Positions 16,158 through 24,476 are shown, counted from the stretch's first letter. The stretch: 64,000 nucleotides of DNA from Chryseobacterium arachidis (GCF_900129245.1 NZ_FQUT01000001.1:620001-684000), one strand, 5' to 3'. Numbers and translations: made by a program. Notes: generated by a model not told the origin, from the sequence alone.

Positions 16158-17396
16158 ATGAGAATATTAATCATAGGTGAAGGTGGAAGAGAATCTGCTT
16201 TGGCAGCAAAACTTCAGAATGACCCAAGAATTTCTAAAATGTTTTTCGCCAACGGAAACGCTACCACTGATGTAATAGGAAAAAATGTTCATTTATCAGA
16301 GATTAAAGAACTTAGAGATTTTGCGATCAAAGAAAAGGTAGACTTAACGATCGTGGGTCCTGAAGCACCGCTTGTAGCTGGTTTAAAGGATGAATTCAAG
16401 AAGCATGATCTTAAAGTTTTCGGTCCCAATCAAAAAGTAGCTAGCTTGGAAGGAAGTAAGGCTTTCTCTAAGAAGTTTATGCAGACCTATGATATCAAAA
16501 CAGCAAAGGCTGTGGTATTTGATTCATATAACGAAGCGAAGGAATATGTTCAGACGCAGCAGTTTCCTTTAGTAGTGAAGGCGAGCGGTTTAGCTGGCGG
16601 AAAAGGTGTTGTGATTTGCGATACTTTGGAAGAAGCTGAAGCTACAATCCATGATTTCATGATCAGAAGAATCTACGGAGATGCCGGAATTCGTTTAGTT
16701 ATCGAGGAATATTTAGAAGGTTTTGAAGCTTCAATTATTGCATTCTCAAACGGTGAAAAATTATTCCCTTGTGTAGCGGCAAAAGATTATAAAAAAGCTG
16801 GAAACGGTGATACAGGACCAAATACAGGAGGTATGGGAACTGTGGCTCCAAGCCCGGAATTTACTCAGGAACACTATGCTGACTTTGAGAAAAATATCTT
16901 AGAACCGACAGTAAAAGGTCTTAAAGGTGAAGGTTTCAGCTTCAAAGGAATTATTTTCTTCGGATTAATGATTACGAAGAACGGAACTTACCTTCTAGAA
17001 TATAACATGAGATTCGGAGATCCTGAAACTCAGGTATTAATGGCTTTAATGGAGAATAATCTTTTAGACGTTATTAATGACTGTATGGAAGGAAAAGATA
17101 TCGAGCTTAAGTTTAAAGACGAAAAAGCAGTTTGCCTTGTAATGTGCTCAGGAGGTTACCCAAGAAACATCGAAACTGGTTTCGAAATCGTAGGGGAAGA
17201 TAAACTGAAGTACAGCAAGCTTTTATATGCGGGAGCGATCAGAAAAGGAGACAAAGTGGTTTCAAACGGGGGTAGAGTTCTTAACATCGTGGCTACGGGA
17301 GCAACTTATGAAGATGCCCGCAAGAAAGTTTACGAAGACGCAAGCCACGTACATTTCGATTACGGATTCTACAGAGAAGACATCGGAAAGTTTTAA
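16158..17396 (+). CDS. purD: Phosphoribosylamine-glycine ligase (GAR synthetase)
   Basis: 412 residues, slightly shorter than the usual 420-430 but with all domains. It joins glycine to phosphoribosylamine using ATP, step two of purine synthesis. The N-terminal part reads MRILIIGEGGRESALA (GxGGRE motif with an extra-short loop), the ATP-grasp region has VVKASGLAGGKGVVI (about 138-152) and GDTGPNTGGMGTVAPSP, and the metal/ATP residues are in LEYNMRFGDPETQ (about 280-292). It lies between purH and guaA with a likely promoter and a strong terminator of its own. Confidence 0.97.
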   Translation: MRILIIGEGGRESALAAKLQNDPRISKMFFANGNATTDVIGKNVHLSEIKELRDFAIKEKVDLTIVGPEAPLVAGLKDEFKKHDLKVFGPNQKVASLEGSKAFSKKFMQTYDIKTAKAVVFDSYNEAKEYVQTQQFPLVVKASGLAGGKGVVICDTLEEAEATIHDFMIRRIYGDAGIRLVIEEYLEGFEASIIAFSNGEKLFPCVAAKDYKKAGNGDTGPNTGGMGTVAPSPEFTQEHYADFEKNILEPTVKGLKGEGFSFKGIIFFGLMITKNGTYLLEYNMRFGDPETQVLMALMENNLLDVINDCMEGKDIELKFKDEKAVCLVMCSGGYPRNIETGFEIVGEDKLKYSKLLYAGAIRKGDKVVSNGGRVLNIVATGATYEDARKKVYEDASHVHFDYGFYREDIGKF

Positions 17397-17407
17397 AATA
17401 AATCACG

Positions 17408-17440
17408 AAAAAAGATTTGGAGAAATCCAGGTCTTTTTTT
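17408..17440 (+). terminator. Terminator with GAAA tetraloop after purD
   Basis: A 14-bp stem (17408-17421 with 17426-17439, two wobble pairs) closes on a GAAA loop and ends in a run of seven T. Confidence 0.82.
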
Positions 17441-17549
17441 GTAAAGCAATTTATATTGAAAAGTTAGAAATTAGAGGTTAGTTTTATTTTACAGAACAAA
17501 TCTTCAACTTTTCATCATTTATCAATCATCATATTTATCAATTATAAAA

Positions 17550-19079
17550 ATGAACAACGGTATTATCATATTAGATTTCGGATCACAGTACAACCAGCTT
17601 ATCGGGAGAAGAATCCGCGAGATGGGTGTATATTCTGAAATTTTACCTTTCAATACACCATTAGAAACGATTTTAGAAAAACAGCCGAGAGGAATTATCC
17701 TTTCAGGTGGGCCAAGTTCTGTAAACGCAGAAAACGCTCATTTGGTTGAAAAAGAATTGTATGAACAAGGAATTCCTGTATTGGGAATTTGCTACGGAAT
17801 GCAATTAACAGCACACCTTTTGGGCGGAAAAGTTCATAAAGGAGTAAAAGGTGAATACGGAAAGGCACATTTGGAAATCATAAAAGAATCTTCTTTACTG
17901 AAAGGTGTTACGAACAATTCTGTCGTTTGGATGAGCCACTTTGACGAAGTGGGACAATTGCCTGCAGGTTTTGAATTAAATGCAACATCTGGAGTTATTG
18001 CTTCCATGTCGAATGAAGAGAAGAAAATCTTTTGCGTACAGTTCCACCCGGAAGTTTCTCACACAGAGGAAGGTGGAAAAATGCTTGAAAATTTTGTTTT
18101 TGGAATCTGTAATGCAGAAAAAAACTGGAAACTGACAAATTATATTGATAAAACAGTTGCAGAAATCCGTGAAAGAGTAGGTGACCAAAAGGTTATTCTA
18201 GGACTTTCTGGAGGGGTAGATTCATCTGTTGCGGCGGTTTTAATTCACAGAGCAATCGGTGATCAACTGACTTGTATCTTCGTAGACACAGGGTTGTTGA
18301 GAAAAGACGAAGGCAAAAAAGTGATGGACAATTATGGAGAGCATTTCCATATGAACATTAAATTGGTCGATGCTTCTGAAAGATTTTTATCAAAATTAGC
18401 AGGGGTTGACGATCCGGAAGCAAAAAGAAAAATCATCGGAAACGAATTTATTCATGTTTTTGATGAAGAATCTCATAAAATTGAAGGTGCTAAATTCTTA
18501 GCTCAGGGAACCATTTACCCTGATGTTATTGAAAGCCAGTCCGTAAACGGGCCTTCTGCGGTGATCAAATCTCACCACAATGTTGGTGGACTTCCTGAAG
18601 AAATGGAGTTTGAATTGCTTGAGCCTTTGAGAGAATTATTCAAAGATGAAGTAAGAAAAGTAGGAGAAGAATTGGGAATTCCTTATCACTTGGTACACAG
18701 ACATCCTTTCCCTGGTCCTGGTTTGGGAATTAGAATTTTAGGAGCTGTTGACGCTGAAAAAGTGAGAATTTTACAGGAAGCTGACGATATTTTCATTGAA
18801 GAATTGTACAAAAACGATTTGTATGAGAAAGTTTCTCAGGCTTTTGTGGTTCTTCTTCCTGTAAAATCTGTTGGAGTAATGGGCGACGAAAGAACTTATG
18901 AATACACAGCGGTAGTTCGTTCTGCAAATACCATCGACTTCATGACAGCAACCTGGAGCAGGCTTCCTTACGAGTTTTTAGATACTGTTTCGAGCAGAAT
19001 CATCAACGAAGTAAGAGGAATCAACAGAGTAGCGTATGATATTTCAAGCAAACCACCTGCAACGATTGAGTGGGAATAA
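17550..19079 (+). CDS. guaA: GMP synthase (glutamine-hydrolysing)
   Basis: 509 residues; aminates XMP to GMP with glutamine and ATP. The class I glutamine amidotransferase domain (about 1-190) carries the catalytic Cys81 in GICYGMQ and the His-Glu pair in QFHPEVSHTE. The ATP-pyrophosphatase domain has the P-loop LGLSGGVDSSVAA (about 214-226), and the C-terminal dimer domain contains RHPFPGPGLGIRILG and ends in the family's usual PPATIEWE. Complete and typical. It follows the purine genes with its own 5' gap of 150 bases, and a terminator follows. Confidence 0.98.
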   Translation: MNNGIIILDFGSQYNQLIGRRIREMGVYSEILPFNTPLETILEKQPRGIILSGGPSSVNAENAHLVEKELYEQGIPVLGICYGMQLTAHLLGGKVHKGVKGEYGKAHLEIIKESSLLKGVTNNSVVWMSHFDEVGQLPAGFELNATSGVIASMSNEEKKIFCVQFHPEVSHTEEGGKMLENFVFGICNAEKNWKLTNYIDKTVAEIRERVGDQKVILGLSGGVDSSVAAVLIHRAIGDQLTCIFVDTGLLRKDEGKKVMDNYGEHFHMNIKLVDASERFLSKLAGVDDPEAKRKIIGNEFIHVFDEESHKIEGAKFLAQGTIYPDVIESQSVNGPSAVIKSHHNVGGLPEEMEFELLEPLRELFKDEVRKVGEELGIPYHLVHRHPFPGPGLGIRILGAVDAEKVRILQEADDIFIEELYKNDLYEKVSQAFVVLLPVKSVGVMGDERTYEYTAVVRSANTIDFMTATWSRLPYEFLDTVSSRIINEVRGINRVAYDISSKPPATIEWE

Positions 19080-19096
19080 TTTTTGACCTGAATTTT

Positions 19097-19130
19097 AAAT
19101 ATAAATCCTGCCTTTTGGTGGGATTTTTTG
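19097..19130 (+). terminator. Terminator after guaA, first copy of a 33-bp direct repeat
   Basis: AATCCTGCC-TTTT-GGTGGGATT then a T-run (two wobble pairs in the stem). The whole segment from AAATATAAATCC to the T-run recurs exactly at 19685, on the far side of the next gene. Confidence 0.85.
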
Positions 19131-19167
19131 TTTTATTTTTGATATTTAAATTTTTAAAACTGTTAAC

Positions 19168-19686
19168 ATGAAAAATGTAATAATTGTGGGAATTTTATTG
19201 ATATTATCCGCTTGTAATAAAAACCCTGAAATCAATGAAGTGATTAGTCAAAAAAAAATAATTACCGAGATTGATAAATTTATTGAAGATTCTAATGCAA
19301 AGAAAAAAGTGAAATTCATAATCGTGTCAGGATTTGAAAATCCCGAAAAAAAACGATTGGATTTACTGTTCACGAATCAAAAACCTACCATTATTAATGA
19401 AAATTCACCAAGGATAAATGATGAAATTAAAAGTCAGAAATATGGTTATTTTAAGTACAAAGATTACGAATTTCTTGTGACTCAGAAGCTAGAAAATATT
19501 TTTAAATTAAAATATGAAGATTTTGACCACATGAAAGAGCACTTTACTGTAAAAGAGCATGCTTTTACAAAAGAAGAAGCGATGAAAGAAAAGTGGCGAA
19601 CAATGTATGTAAAATATAATGAGGCAAAAGATTCTGTTGAATTGAGTAGTATTTCTGAGCTGTCTTTACCTGATTATTCAAGATAA
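19168..19686 (+). CDS. Small lipoprotein of unknown function
   Basis: 172 residues with a lipobox LSAC (Cys16) after a short hydrophobic segment, so probably anchored to a membrane. The mature part is highly charged (Lys/Glu-rich) with predicted alternating strands (KVKFIIVSGFENPEKKRLDLLFTN, near 50-73) and a helical end. No family recognised. It is bounded on both sides by the same 33-bp terminator sequence, which may reflect its insertion or a duplication (see findings). More AT-rich than the guaA gene before it. Confidence 0.7.
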   Translation: MKNVIIVGILLILSACNKNPEINEVISQKKIITEIDKFIEDSNAKKKVKFIIVSGFENPEKKRLDLLFTNQKPTIINENSPRINDEIKSQKYGYFKYKDYEFLVTQKLENIFKLKYEDFDHMKEHFTVKEHAFTKEEAMKEKWRTMYVKYNEAKDSVELSSISELSLPDYSR

Positions 19687-19718
19687 ATATAAATCCTGCC
19701 TTTTGGTGGGATTTTTTT
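19685..19718 (+). terminator. Terminator, second copy of the 33-bp direct repeat
   Basis: Same hairpin as at 19097 (AATCCTGCC-TTTT-GGTGGGATT) plus one extra T in the run. It overlaps the stop region of the lipoprotein gene and nearly meets the end of the leftward gene at 19721. Confidence 0.85.
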
Positions 19719-19720
19719 GT

Positions 19721-20107
19721 TTAATAAATATTATAAAAATAGAAATCTTCAGCAGAAAAGCTGTCCATATTCTCAAAATAATTGAAATATTTATTATAAG
19801 TTTCAGGATTTACTGTCAAAGATTGTTCGGATAGACTATCTACTTTTATATACTTTAAATATTTAAATTGATTTAGGATTAATCTAACCTCGGAATAAAA
19901 TTTATTTTCTATGAAAAATAAAGGATACTCTAAGCATAAGTATCCTGTAACAGTATTCTTTAAAGCTAAAATTGCAACTTTTTCTTCTTCTAGATCAATA
20001 GTAATGAAATATCTCTTTGATAAAATATCGACGATATAATGAAAATCCTGATGCTTCCAATTTATGTCTGATGCTACTGCATTTTTTATTATAGATGTTA
20101 TATCCAC
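19721..20107 (-). CDS. Hypothetical cytosolic protein
   Basis: 128 residues, no signal peptide or membrane segment. It starts MDITSIIKNAVASDINWK and is rich in Tyr, Phe and Ile; the segment DFHYIVDILSKRYFITIDLEEEKVAILAL suggests alternating helix and strands, and the end YFYNIY is aromatic. No family recognised. It faces the lipoprotein gene and stands before a second leftward small gene. Such small AT-rich genes can be immunity or accessory proteins, but nothing here proves that. Confidence 0.55.
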   Translation of the reverse strand: MDITSIIKNAVASDINWKHQDFHYIVDILSKRYFITIDLEEEKVAILALKNTVTGYLCLEYPLFFIENKFYSEVRLILNQFKYLKYIKVDSLSEQSLTVNPETYNKYFNYFENMDSFSAEDFYFYNIY

Positions 20108-20189
20108 TATGAGTAATTTACTTTATGGAAAATACAATTAATAAACAAAAAAATTGATAGAAATATATGGCTACTAAATTAAAATTGTT

Positions 20190-20459
20190 TTAAGAGCATA
20201 CTATCAGTAAAATATTAAGCGATATCAGTAAACAATATATCAATTTAAATAAAATATGCTTATGAAAAATAAGATAACTTATTCCCATAGATCCTATTAA
20301 ATAAATATAAGTAAAAGTTTTTGTCTCCTCAATACTGATTGGTGAAACTGAAAATAAATTTATATTGTGTGCTACATTAATTGTCGAATCAGTATAGAAA
20401 ATTCGTAAAGCAAAAATAATGGTTAGACTAATGTATTGGATTAATGGATATATTTTCAT
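20190..20459 (-). CDS. Small hypothetical membrane protein
   Basis: Read from the ATG at 20459 it has 89 residues (a TTG at 20483 would add eight). About three hydrophobic stretches are visible: near 1-20 (IYPLIQYISLTIIFALRIF), near 45-62 (FTYIYLIGSMGISYLIF) and at the C-terminus (LIYCLLISLNILLIV). It should lie in the inner membrane. No family recognised. It is divergent from the GNAT-nitrilase gene and 82 bases upstream of the leftward gene at 19721-20107. Confidence 0.5.
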   Translation of the reverse strand: MKIYPLIQYISLTIIFALRIFYTDSTINVAHNINLFSVSPISIEETKTFTYIYLIGSMGISYLIFHKHILFKLIYCLLISLNILLIVCS

Positions 20460-20549
20460 GGTAATTGCACAGTTCTTTAACAAATCTTTTAAATTGTTTA
20501 AACTGTATTTGTTTAATTTTTTCCCTAAATTTAAGTAAAATTACATCAA

Positions 20550-22049
20550 ATGCAAATTGAAACAAGAACGCTCACCGTTCAGGATTACCCTGAATTGGTA
20601 GAGACTATGAAGCGGGCTTATCCGCAGATGTCGGAATACGTCTGGTCTAAAAAAAGTATCGAAAAACTCACAAAAATATTTCCTCAAGGGCAAATCTGTA
20701 TCACAGTTGATGGCAAATTGGCAGCGGTTGCACTTTCCATTATTGTTGATTATGACGAATTTGGTGACGATCATACCTACAGTGATATCACGGGAAATTA
20801 TACTTTTAATACACATATTTCTACGGGAAATGTATTGTACGGAATAGAAGTTTTTGTTGATCCGGAGTTTCGTGAGTTGAGGTTGGGAAGAAGATTATAC
20901 GATGCCAGAAAAGAATTATGCGAACTATTAAATTTAAGATCAATCGTTTTAGGTGGAAGAATCCCGAATTATCATAAACACAGCGAGCTTTCACCGAGAG
21001 AATATATCAGAAGAGTTCGTGATAAGGAAATTTACGATCCGGTTTTATCTTTCCAATTGTCAAATAACTTTCTGCCGATCAGGGTTTTAAAGAAATACCT
21101 TCCGGAAGACGAATCCTCGAAAGAGAATGCGGTTTTGCTGCAATGGAATAACATTTATTACAGCAAAAAACCGAATACCATGCAGGACAGTATAATTCGT
21201 CTGGGGTTGGTTCAGTGGCAGATGAGACATTTTAAGGATATCGATGCTTTTTACGAGCAGGTTGAATTTTTTGTCGACGTGATGGGAGATTATAAAGCAG
21301 ATTTTGTGCTTTTCCCAGAGTTGTTCAACACACCTTTATTGGCTCCCTTCAACAAACTTTCGGAACGCGACAGTATGATTGAACTGGCAAAATTAACGGA
21401 AGAAATCAAGATGAAAATCTCAGATTTGGCCATCAGTTATAACGTGAATATCATCTCAGGAAGTATGCCTGTTTTTGAGAATAACGAACTGTATAATGTG
21501 AGTTATCTTCTCCACCGAGATGGTAGAACCGACGAATACCGCAAAATTCACATCACGCCGAACGAGAAAAAATACTACGGAATGAAAGGCGGAAACGAGA
21601 TCAAAGTTTTTGATACCGACTGTGGAAAAATAGGATTAGTCATTTGCTATGACGTTGAGTTTCCGGAACTTCCAAGGATTTTAGCCGATCAGGGAATGAA
21701 GATTTTGTTTGTACCTTATCTCACGGATACTCAGAATGCTTACATGCGTGTTCGTCATTGCGCGGCGGCAAGAGCGATTGAAAACGAATGTTATGTAGCG
21801 ATCGCGGGTTGCGTAGGAAACCTCCCGGGAGTTAATAATATGGATATCCAGTTTGGTCAGGCTGCAGTTTTCACACCATCGGATTTTGCTTTTCCATCGA
21901 ATGCCGTAAAAGGAGAGGCAACTCCCAATACAGAAATGACTTTAATCGTCGATGTAGACTTAAATTTACTCAAAGATCTTCATCACAACGGTTCGGTTCA
22001 GATCATGAAAGACAGAAGAACAGATTTATACGAAACGTATTTAAAATAG
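20550..22049 (+). CDS. GNAT acetyltransferase fused to a carbon-nitrogen hydrolase (nitrilase superfamily)
   Basis: 499 residues in two domains. Residues about 1-175 are a GNAT fold: IEVFVDPEFRELRLGRRLYDARKELC (about 99-124) holds the acetyl-CoA pyrophosphate loop (R/Q-x-x-G-R/G). Residues about 212-499 are a nitrilase-type amidase with the catalytic Glu257 (LFPELF), Lys332 (RKIHITP) and Cys366 (VICYDVEFPE). The amide substrate and the acetyl acceptor are unknown. The same two-domain order is known in other bacteria as a bifunctional GNAT/C-N hydrolase. It is a single gene with its own terminator, next to small hypotheticals. Confidence 0.93.
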   Translation: MQIETRTLTVQDYPELVETMKRAYPQMSEYVWSKKSIEKLTKIFPQGQICITVDGKLAAVALSIIVDYDEFGDDHTYSDITGNYTFNTHISTGNVLYGIEVFVDPEFRELRLGRRLYDARKELCELLNLRSIVLGGRIPNYHKHSELSPREYIRRVRDKEIYDPVLSFQLSNNFLPIRVLKKYLPEDESSKENAVLLQWNNIYYSKKPNTMQDSIIRLGLVQWQMRHFKDIDAFYEQVEFFVDVMGDYKADFVLFPELFNTPLLAPFNKLSERDSMIELAKLTEEIKMKISDLAISYNVNIISGSMPVFENNELYNVSYLLHRDGRTDEYRKIHITPNEKKYYGMKGGNEIKVFDTDCGKIGLVICYDVEFPELPRILADQGMKILFVPYLTDTQNAYMRVRHCAAARAIENECYVAIAGCVGNLPGVNNMDIQFGQAAVFTPSDFAFPSNAVKGEATPNTEMTLIVDVDLNLLKDLHHNGSVQIMKDRRTDLYETYLK

Positions 22050-22051
22050 AA

Positions 22052-22085
22052 AAAACGGAGAGCATAGTGCTTTCCGTTTTTATCT
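22052..22085. terminator. Bidirectional terminator between the nitrilase gene and the small peptide gene
   Basis: AAAACGGAGAGCA (22052-22064) pairs with TGCTTTCCGTTTT (22068-22080, one wobble). T-runs or A-runs on both sides let it work for the rightward nitrilase gene and the leftward peptide gene at 22106-22261. Confidence 0.85.
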
Positions 22086-22105
22086 TCTGTTAATTTAAAA
22101 TTTTT

Positions 22106-22261
22106 CTAAGCTAATTGCGGGCAAACAACAGCCGGGCAAATCAATCCCGGACATTTTGGTCTTCCGTCAGTCGGGCAACATTGGTTAGAACAGTTTCGGA
22201 TAATTCCCGCTCCAGAAATACTTTTCATCTGAGCTCTTGATACTTTCTTTAAATTTTTCAT
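22106..22261 (-). CDS. Cys-rich bacteriocin-like small peptide with GAG leader
   Basis: A 51-residue frame from ATG (22261) to TAG. It begins with a charged leader, MKNLKKVSRAQMKSISGAG, that ends in a Gly-Ala-Gly motif at 17-19, then a compact tail with six Cys (24, 28, 29, 37, 42, 47) and six Pro, in a CP-rich pattern (CCPTDG, KCPG, ICP, VCP). This fits the short 'bacteriocin-like' precursors I recall from Chryseobacterium, which share a MKNLKKLSR-type leader and a double-glycine-like end. It has its own terminator. No peptidase-ABC exporter or modifying enzyme lies nearby. Whether the product is an antimicrobial, a signal or something else is not known. Confidence 0.7.
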   Translation of the reverse strand: MKNLKKVSRAQMKSISGAGIIRNCSNQCCPTDGRPKCPGLICPAVVCPQLA

Positions 22262-22359
22262 TGTAATGATTTTTTAGAGTTGGTTTTAATGTTTAGTATT
22301 TGTAAAGTTAAAAAATTTCTTTGAAATTGAAATTTTAATTGATTTTTTTGAAGCTGTTT

Positions 22360-22440
22360 CCCGCTATCCACTATATCTTTTTTGTTACGGCTCCGCTTCG
22401 CTCCGCCGCAACAAAAAAGGATGCCGTTTCTATCGGGGCT
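22360..22440. repeat. Dispersed 83-bp palindromic repeat, copy 2
   Basis: 81 bp, nearly identical to 13347-13429. Relative to copy 1 the stem has lost one base from each arm (CGGC/GCCG instead of CGGCC/GGCCG), so pairing is kept. Confidence 0.92.
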
Positions 22441-22481
22441 AGGGTTGCAGTCATCTATTCAAGAAAGAAAGATAGCCATAA

Positions 22482-22565
22482 AGTTTGTCTTTCTGCAGGG
22501 AATCTAAACGTAAATCTTTCAATATTATATTTTAATACTACGTTTAGACTACGGAAAGACAAACT
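22482..22565. repeat. Inverted repeat of about 84 bp (MITE-like)
   Basis: The left arm (22482-22512) begins AGTTTGTCTTTC and ends TCTAAACGTA; the right arm (22539-22565) is its near-complement, TACGTTTAGA to GAAAGACAAACT. An AT-rich centre of 26 bases separates them. Confidence 0.8.
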
Positions 22566-22826
22566 AGATTGAATAAATTTAAAATATTGAACCGCTTTAT
22601 TATCATTTGTTGAGTGAAATGTCTTTGCGAACAAAAAAATATTTTTAATCATTTTAAAGAAAATCTTCGCTATCTTTTCGTTTAAAATAGATTCTTCAAT
22701 CCTGTGTGCTTCTTTCAGAATGACAAAACTGAAAGGGAAATTATAAAAAAGAAACGATTTAAAATAGAAAACTAAAATCTTTAAAAGGAATAATTTTTGA
22801 ATTAAATTGCAACTACATTTCAAGAC

Positions 22827-24476
22827 ATGTTTGATAAGCAGCAAAGAAAATTAAAAAGATCCGCCAGACTGATTTCCATATTAAGTAAGTACGGCTTTAA
22901 AGATCTGTTGGCCAGAATGAATAACGGAAATAAGCAGGTAGAAATTTCCCAAAATCCTGACGAAATTGTTTCCAAAGGAACCGTTTATGAAAGAATCCGA
23001 TTAGTTTTGGAAGAACTGGGACCTACTTTTGTGAAGCTTGGACAGACCTTCAGCAACAGGGAAGATCTTCTTCCGCCGGAGCTGATTCAGGAATTACAGA
23101 AGCTGCAGGATAAAGTAGAAACGGTCGAAATGAATGTTGAGGAAATTCTTGAAAATGAATTTAATATTTCCATTAAAGAATATTTTGCTGATATTCAGAA
23201 AGATCCGTTGGCAACAGCGTCGATTGCTCAGGTTTATAAAGCTATTTTGCTGGATGGAACTGAGGTGATTCTAAAAATTAAAAAACCCGATGTACAGACT
23301 GTCATTGAAGACGATTTGTTGCTGATTAAAGATCTTGAAAAGCTGGTTTCCTCCTATTCTGAATTGGGCGAAAAACTGAATTTGAAACAGGCAATTTCTA
23401 CATTTGAAAGGTCTTTGCTTGAAGAAGTTTCTTTGATTAATGAGAAGGAAAATATCCTGCAATTCCGACGAAATTTTAAAAATAATAAAGAAACCTACGT
23501 TCCCAATGTTTATGAAGAGCTTTCTAACAATAATATTCTTTGTATGGAATTTATTGACGGAATCAAGGTGACGGATAAATCTGTTCTGTTAGAGAATAAT
23601 CTTGATCCGGTAAACGTTTCTGAGGTTGGTTTGAGGCTTTTTGTAACCCAGATTATGGATTATGGATTTTTTCATGCAGATCCTCATGCTGGAAATATTT
23701 TAGTGAAAAGAGACGGAAAGGTTGTTTTTATTGATTTCGGAGCCGTAGGAAAAATTCCGCCGAATGATAAAGAAGTCCTTGAAAATTTAATTGTCAGTTT
23801 TGTCGCCAAAAACCCTCATAAAATTGTACGGTATCTGAAAAAAATGGCAATTAATTATCAAATTCCGGATGAAAGACGGTTTGAAAATGATGTGGAAGAT
23901 ATTCTGAATTTCGTTCATAGTACTTCTTTAAAAGAAATCAATGCACAGGAAGTCATTAATAAAATGAAAGATGTGCTGCAGGATAACCGACTGCAGATGC
24001 CGGATTATTTTTATCTTTTGTTTAAAGGAATTACCTTGATAGAGGGTGTTGGACGAAATATCAATCCTGATCTCGATGTCGTAAAAAGTTTAAGTCCTTT
24101 CACGAAAAAAATATTTACCAGAAAGATCAGTCCTCAGAATCTTCTGAAAACTGGGGTAGACAGAATGATGAATTTCACGGATAATGTTGATGAAATTCCC
24201 AAAGAACTGCGTTCAGTTTTACAGAAATTAGACGAAAATAAATTCACAGTTTCCAGCGAAATTAAGAATATTGAAAAGACAAACCAGCTCATTAAATCAA
24301 GCATTATTAATTTAATATTGGCCATGATTTTAGGAGCAAATATTATTGCAACGGCAATTGTTTTTGTTTCAGAATCAGGTCCGAGAATTGGAGAAATGTC
24401 TTTGGTGGCAGTATTGGGCTTTATTTTTTCTGTTTTGTTGGTGATTATTATTTTGTTGAGGATTACGAGAAAGTAA
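22827..24476 (+). CDS. ubiB: ABC1/AarF/UbiB family atypical kinase
   Basis: 549 residues. The kinase-like core shows the family's own motifs: KLGQTFSNREDLLPPEL (KxGQ region, about 71-87) in the N-terminal extension, an Ala-rich nucleotide loop TASIAQVY (about 130-137), FHADPHAGNILV (about 284-295) and FIDFGAVG (about 303-310). Two C-terminal membrane helices (about 490-512 and 520-545) anchor it. UbiB-type proteins support quinone synthesis as ATPases; in menaquinone-using Bacteroidota the exact partner is unclear, so the symbol is by family only. It stands alone among repeats. Confidence 0.9.
   Translation: MFDKQQRKLKRSARLISILSKYGFKDLLARMNNGNKQVEISQNPDEIVSKGTVYERIRLVLEELGPTFVKLGQTFSNREDLLPPELIQELQKLQDKVETVEMNVEEILENEFNISIKEYFADIQKDPLATASIAQVYKAILLDGTEVILKIKKPDVQTVIEDDLLLIKDLEKLVSSYSELGEKLNLKQAISTFERSLLEEVSLINEKENILQFRRNFKNNKETYVPNVYEELSNNNILCMEFIDGIKVTDKSVLLENNLDPVNVSEVGLRLFVTQIMDYGFFHADPHAGNILVKRDGKVVFIDFGAVGKIPPNDKEVLENLIVSFVAKNPHKIVRYLKKMAINYQIPDERRFENDVEDILNFVHSTSLKEINAQEVINKMKDVLQDNRLQMPDYFYLLFKGITLIEGVGRNINPDLDVVKSLSPFTKKIFTRKISPQNLLKTGVDRMMNFTDNVDEIPKELRSVLQKLDENKFTVSSEIKNIEKTNQLIKSSIINLILAMILGANIIATAIVFVSESGPRIGEMSLVAVLGFIFSVLLVIIILLRITRK

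Larger units (their letters stand above)
22262..22826. other. Repeat-filled stretch of 565 bp
   Basis: Holds the second copy of the 83-bp palindrome (22360-22440), an 84-bp inverted repeat (22482-22565), and segments related to those at 14150-14270 (TTGAGTGAAAT, CTTTGCGAAC) and to a GTCATTCTGA-type repeat (near 22690-22730). The first part should contain the promoter of the leftward peptide gene, but no clear element was found. A 129-codon leftward frame across it looks spurious. Confidence 0.7.

Noticed and set aside
22455..22844. Leftward 129-codon frame across the gap before the ABC1 kinase gene
   Set aside because: It runs through an inverted repeat and other repeat fragments, has no recognisable protein pattern, and overlaps the kinase start. 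Judged a chance frame in AT-rich DNA.
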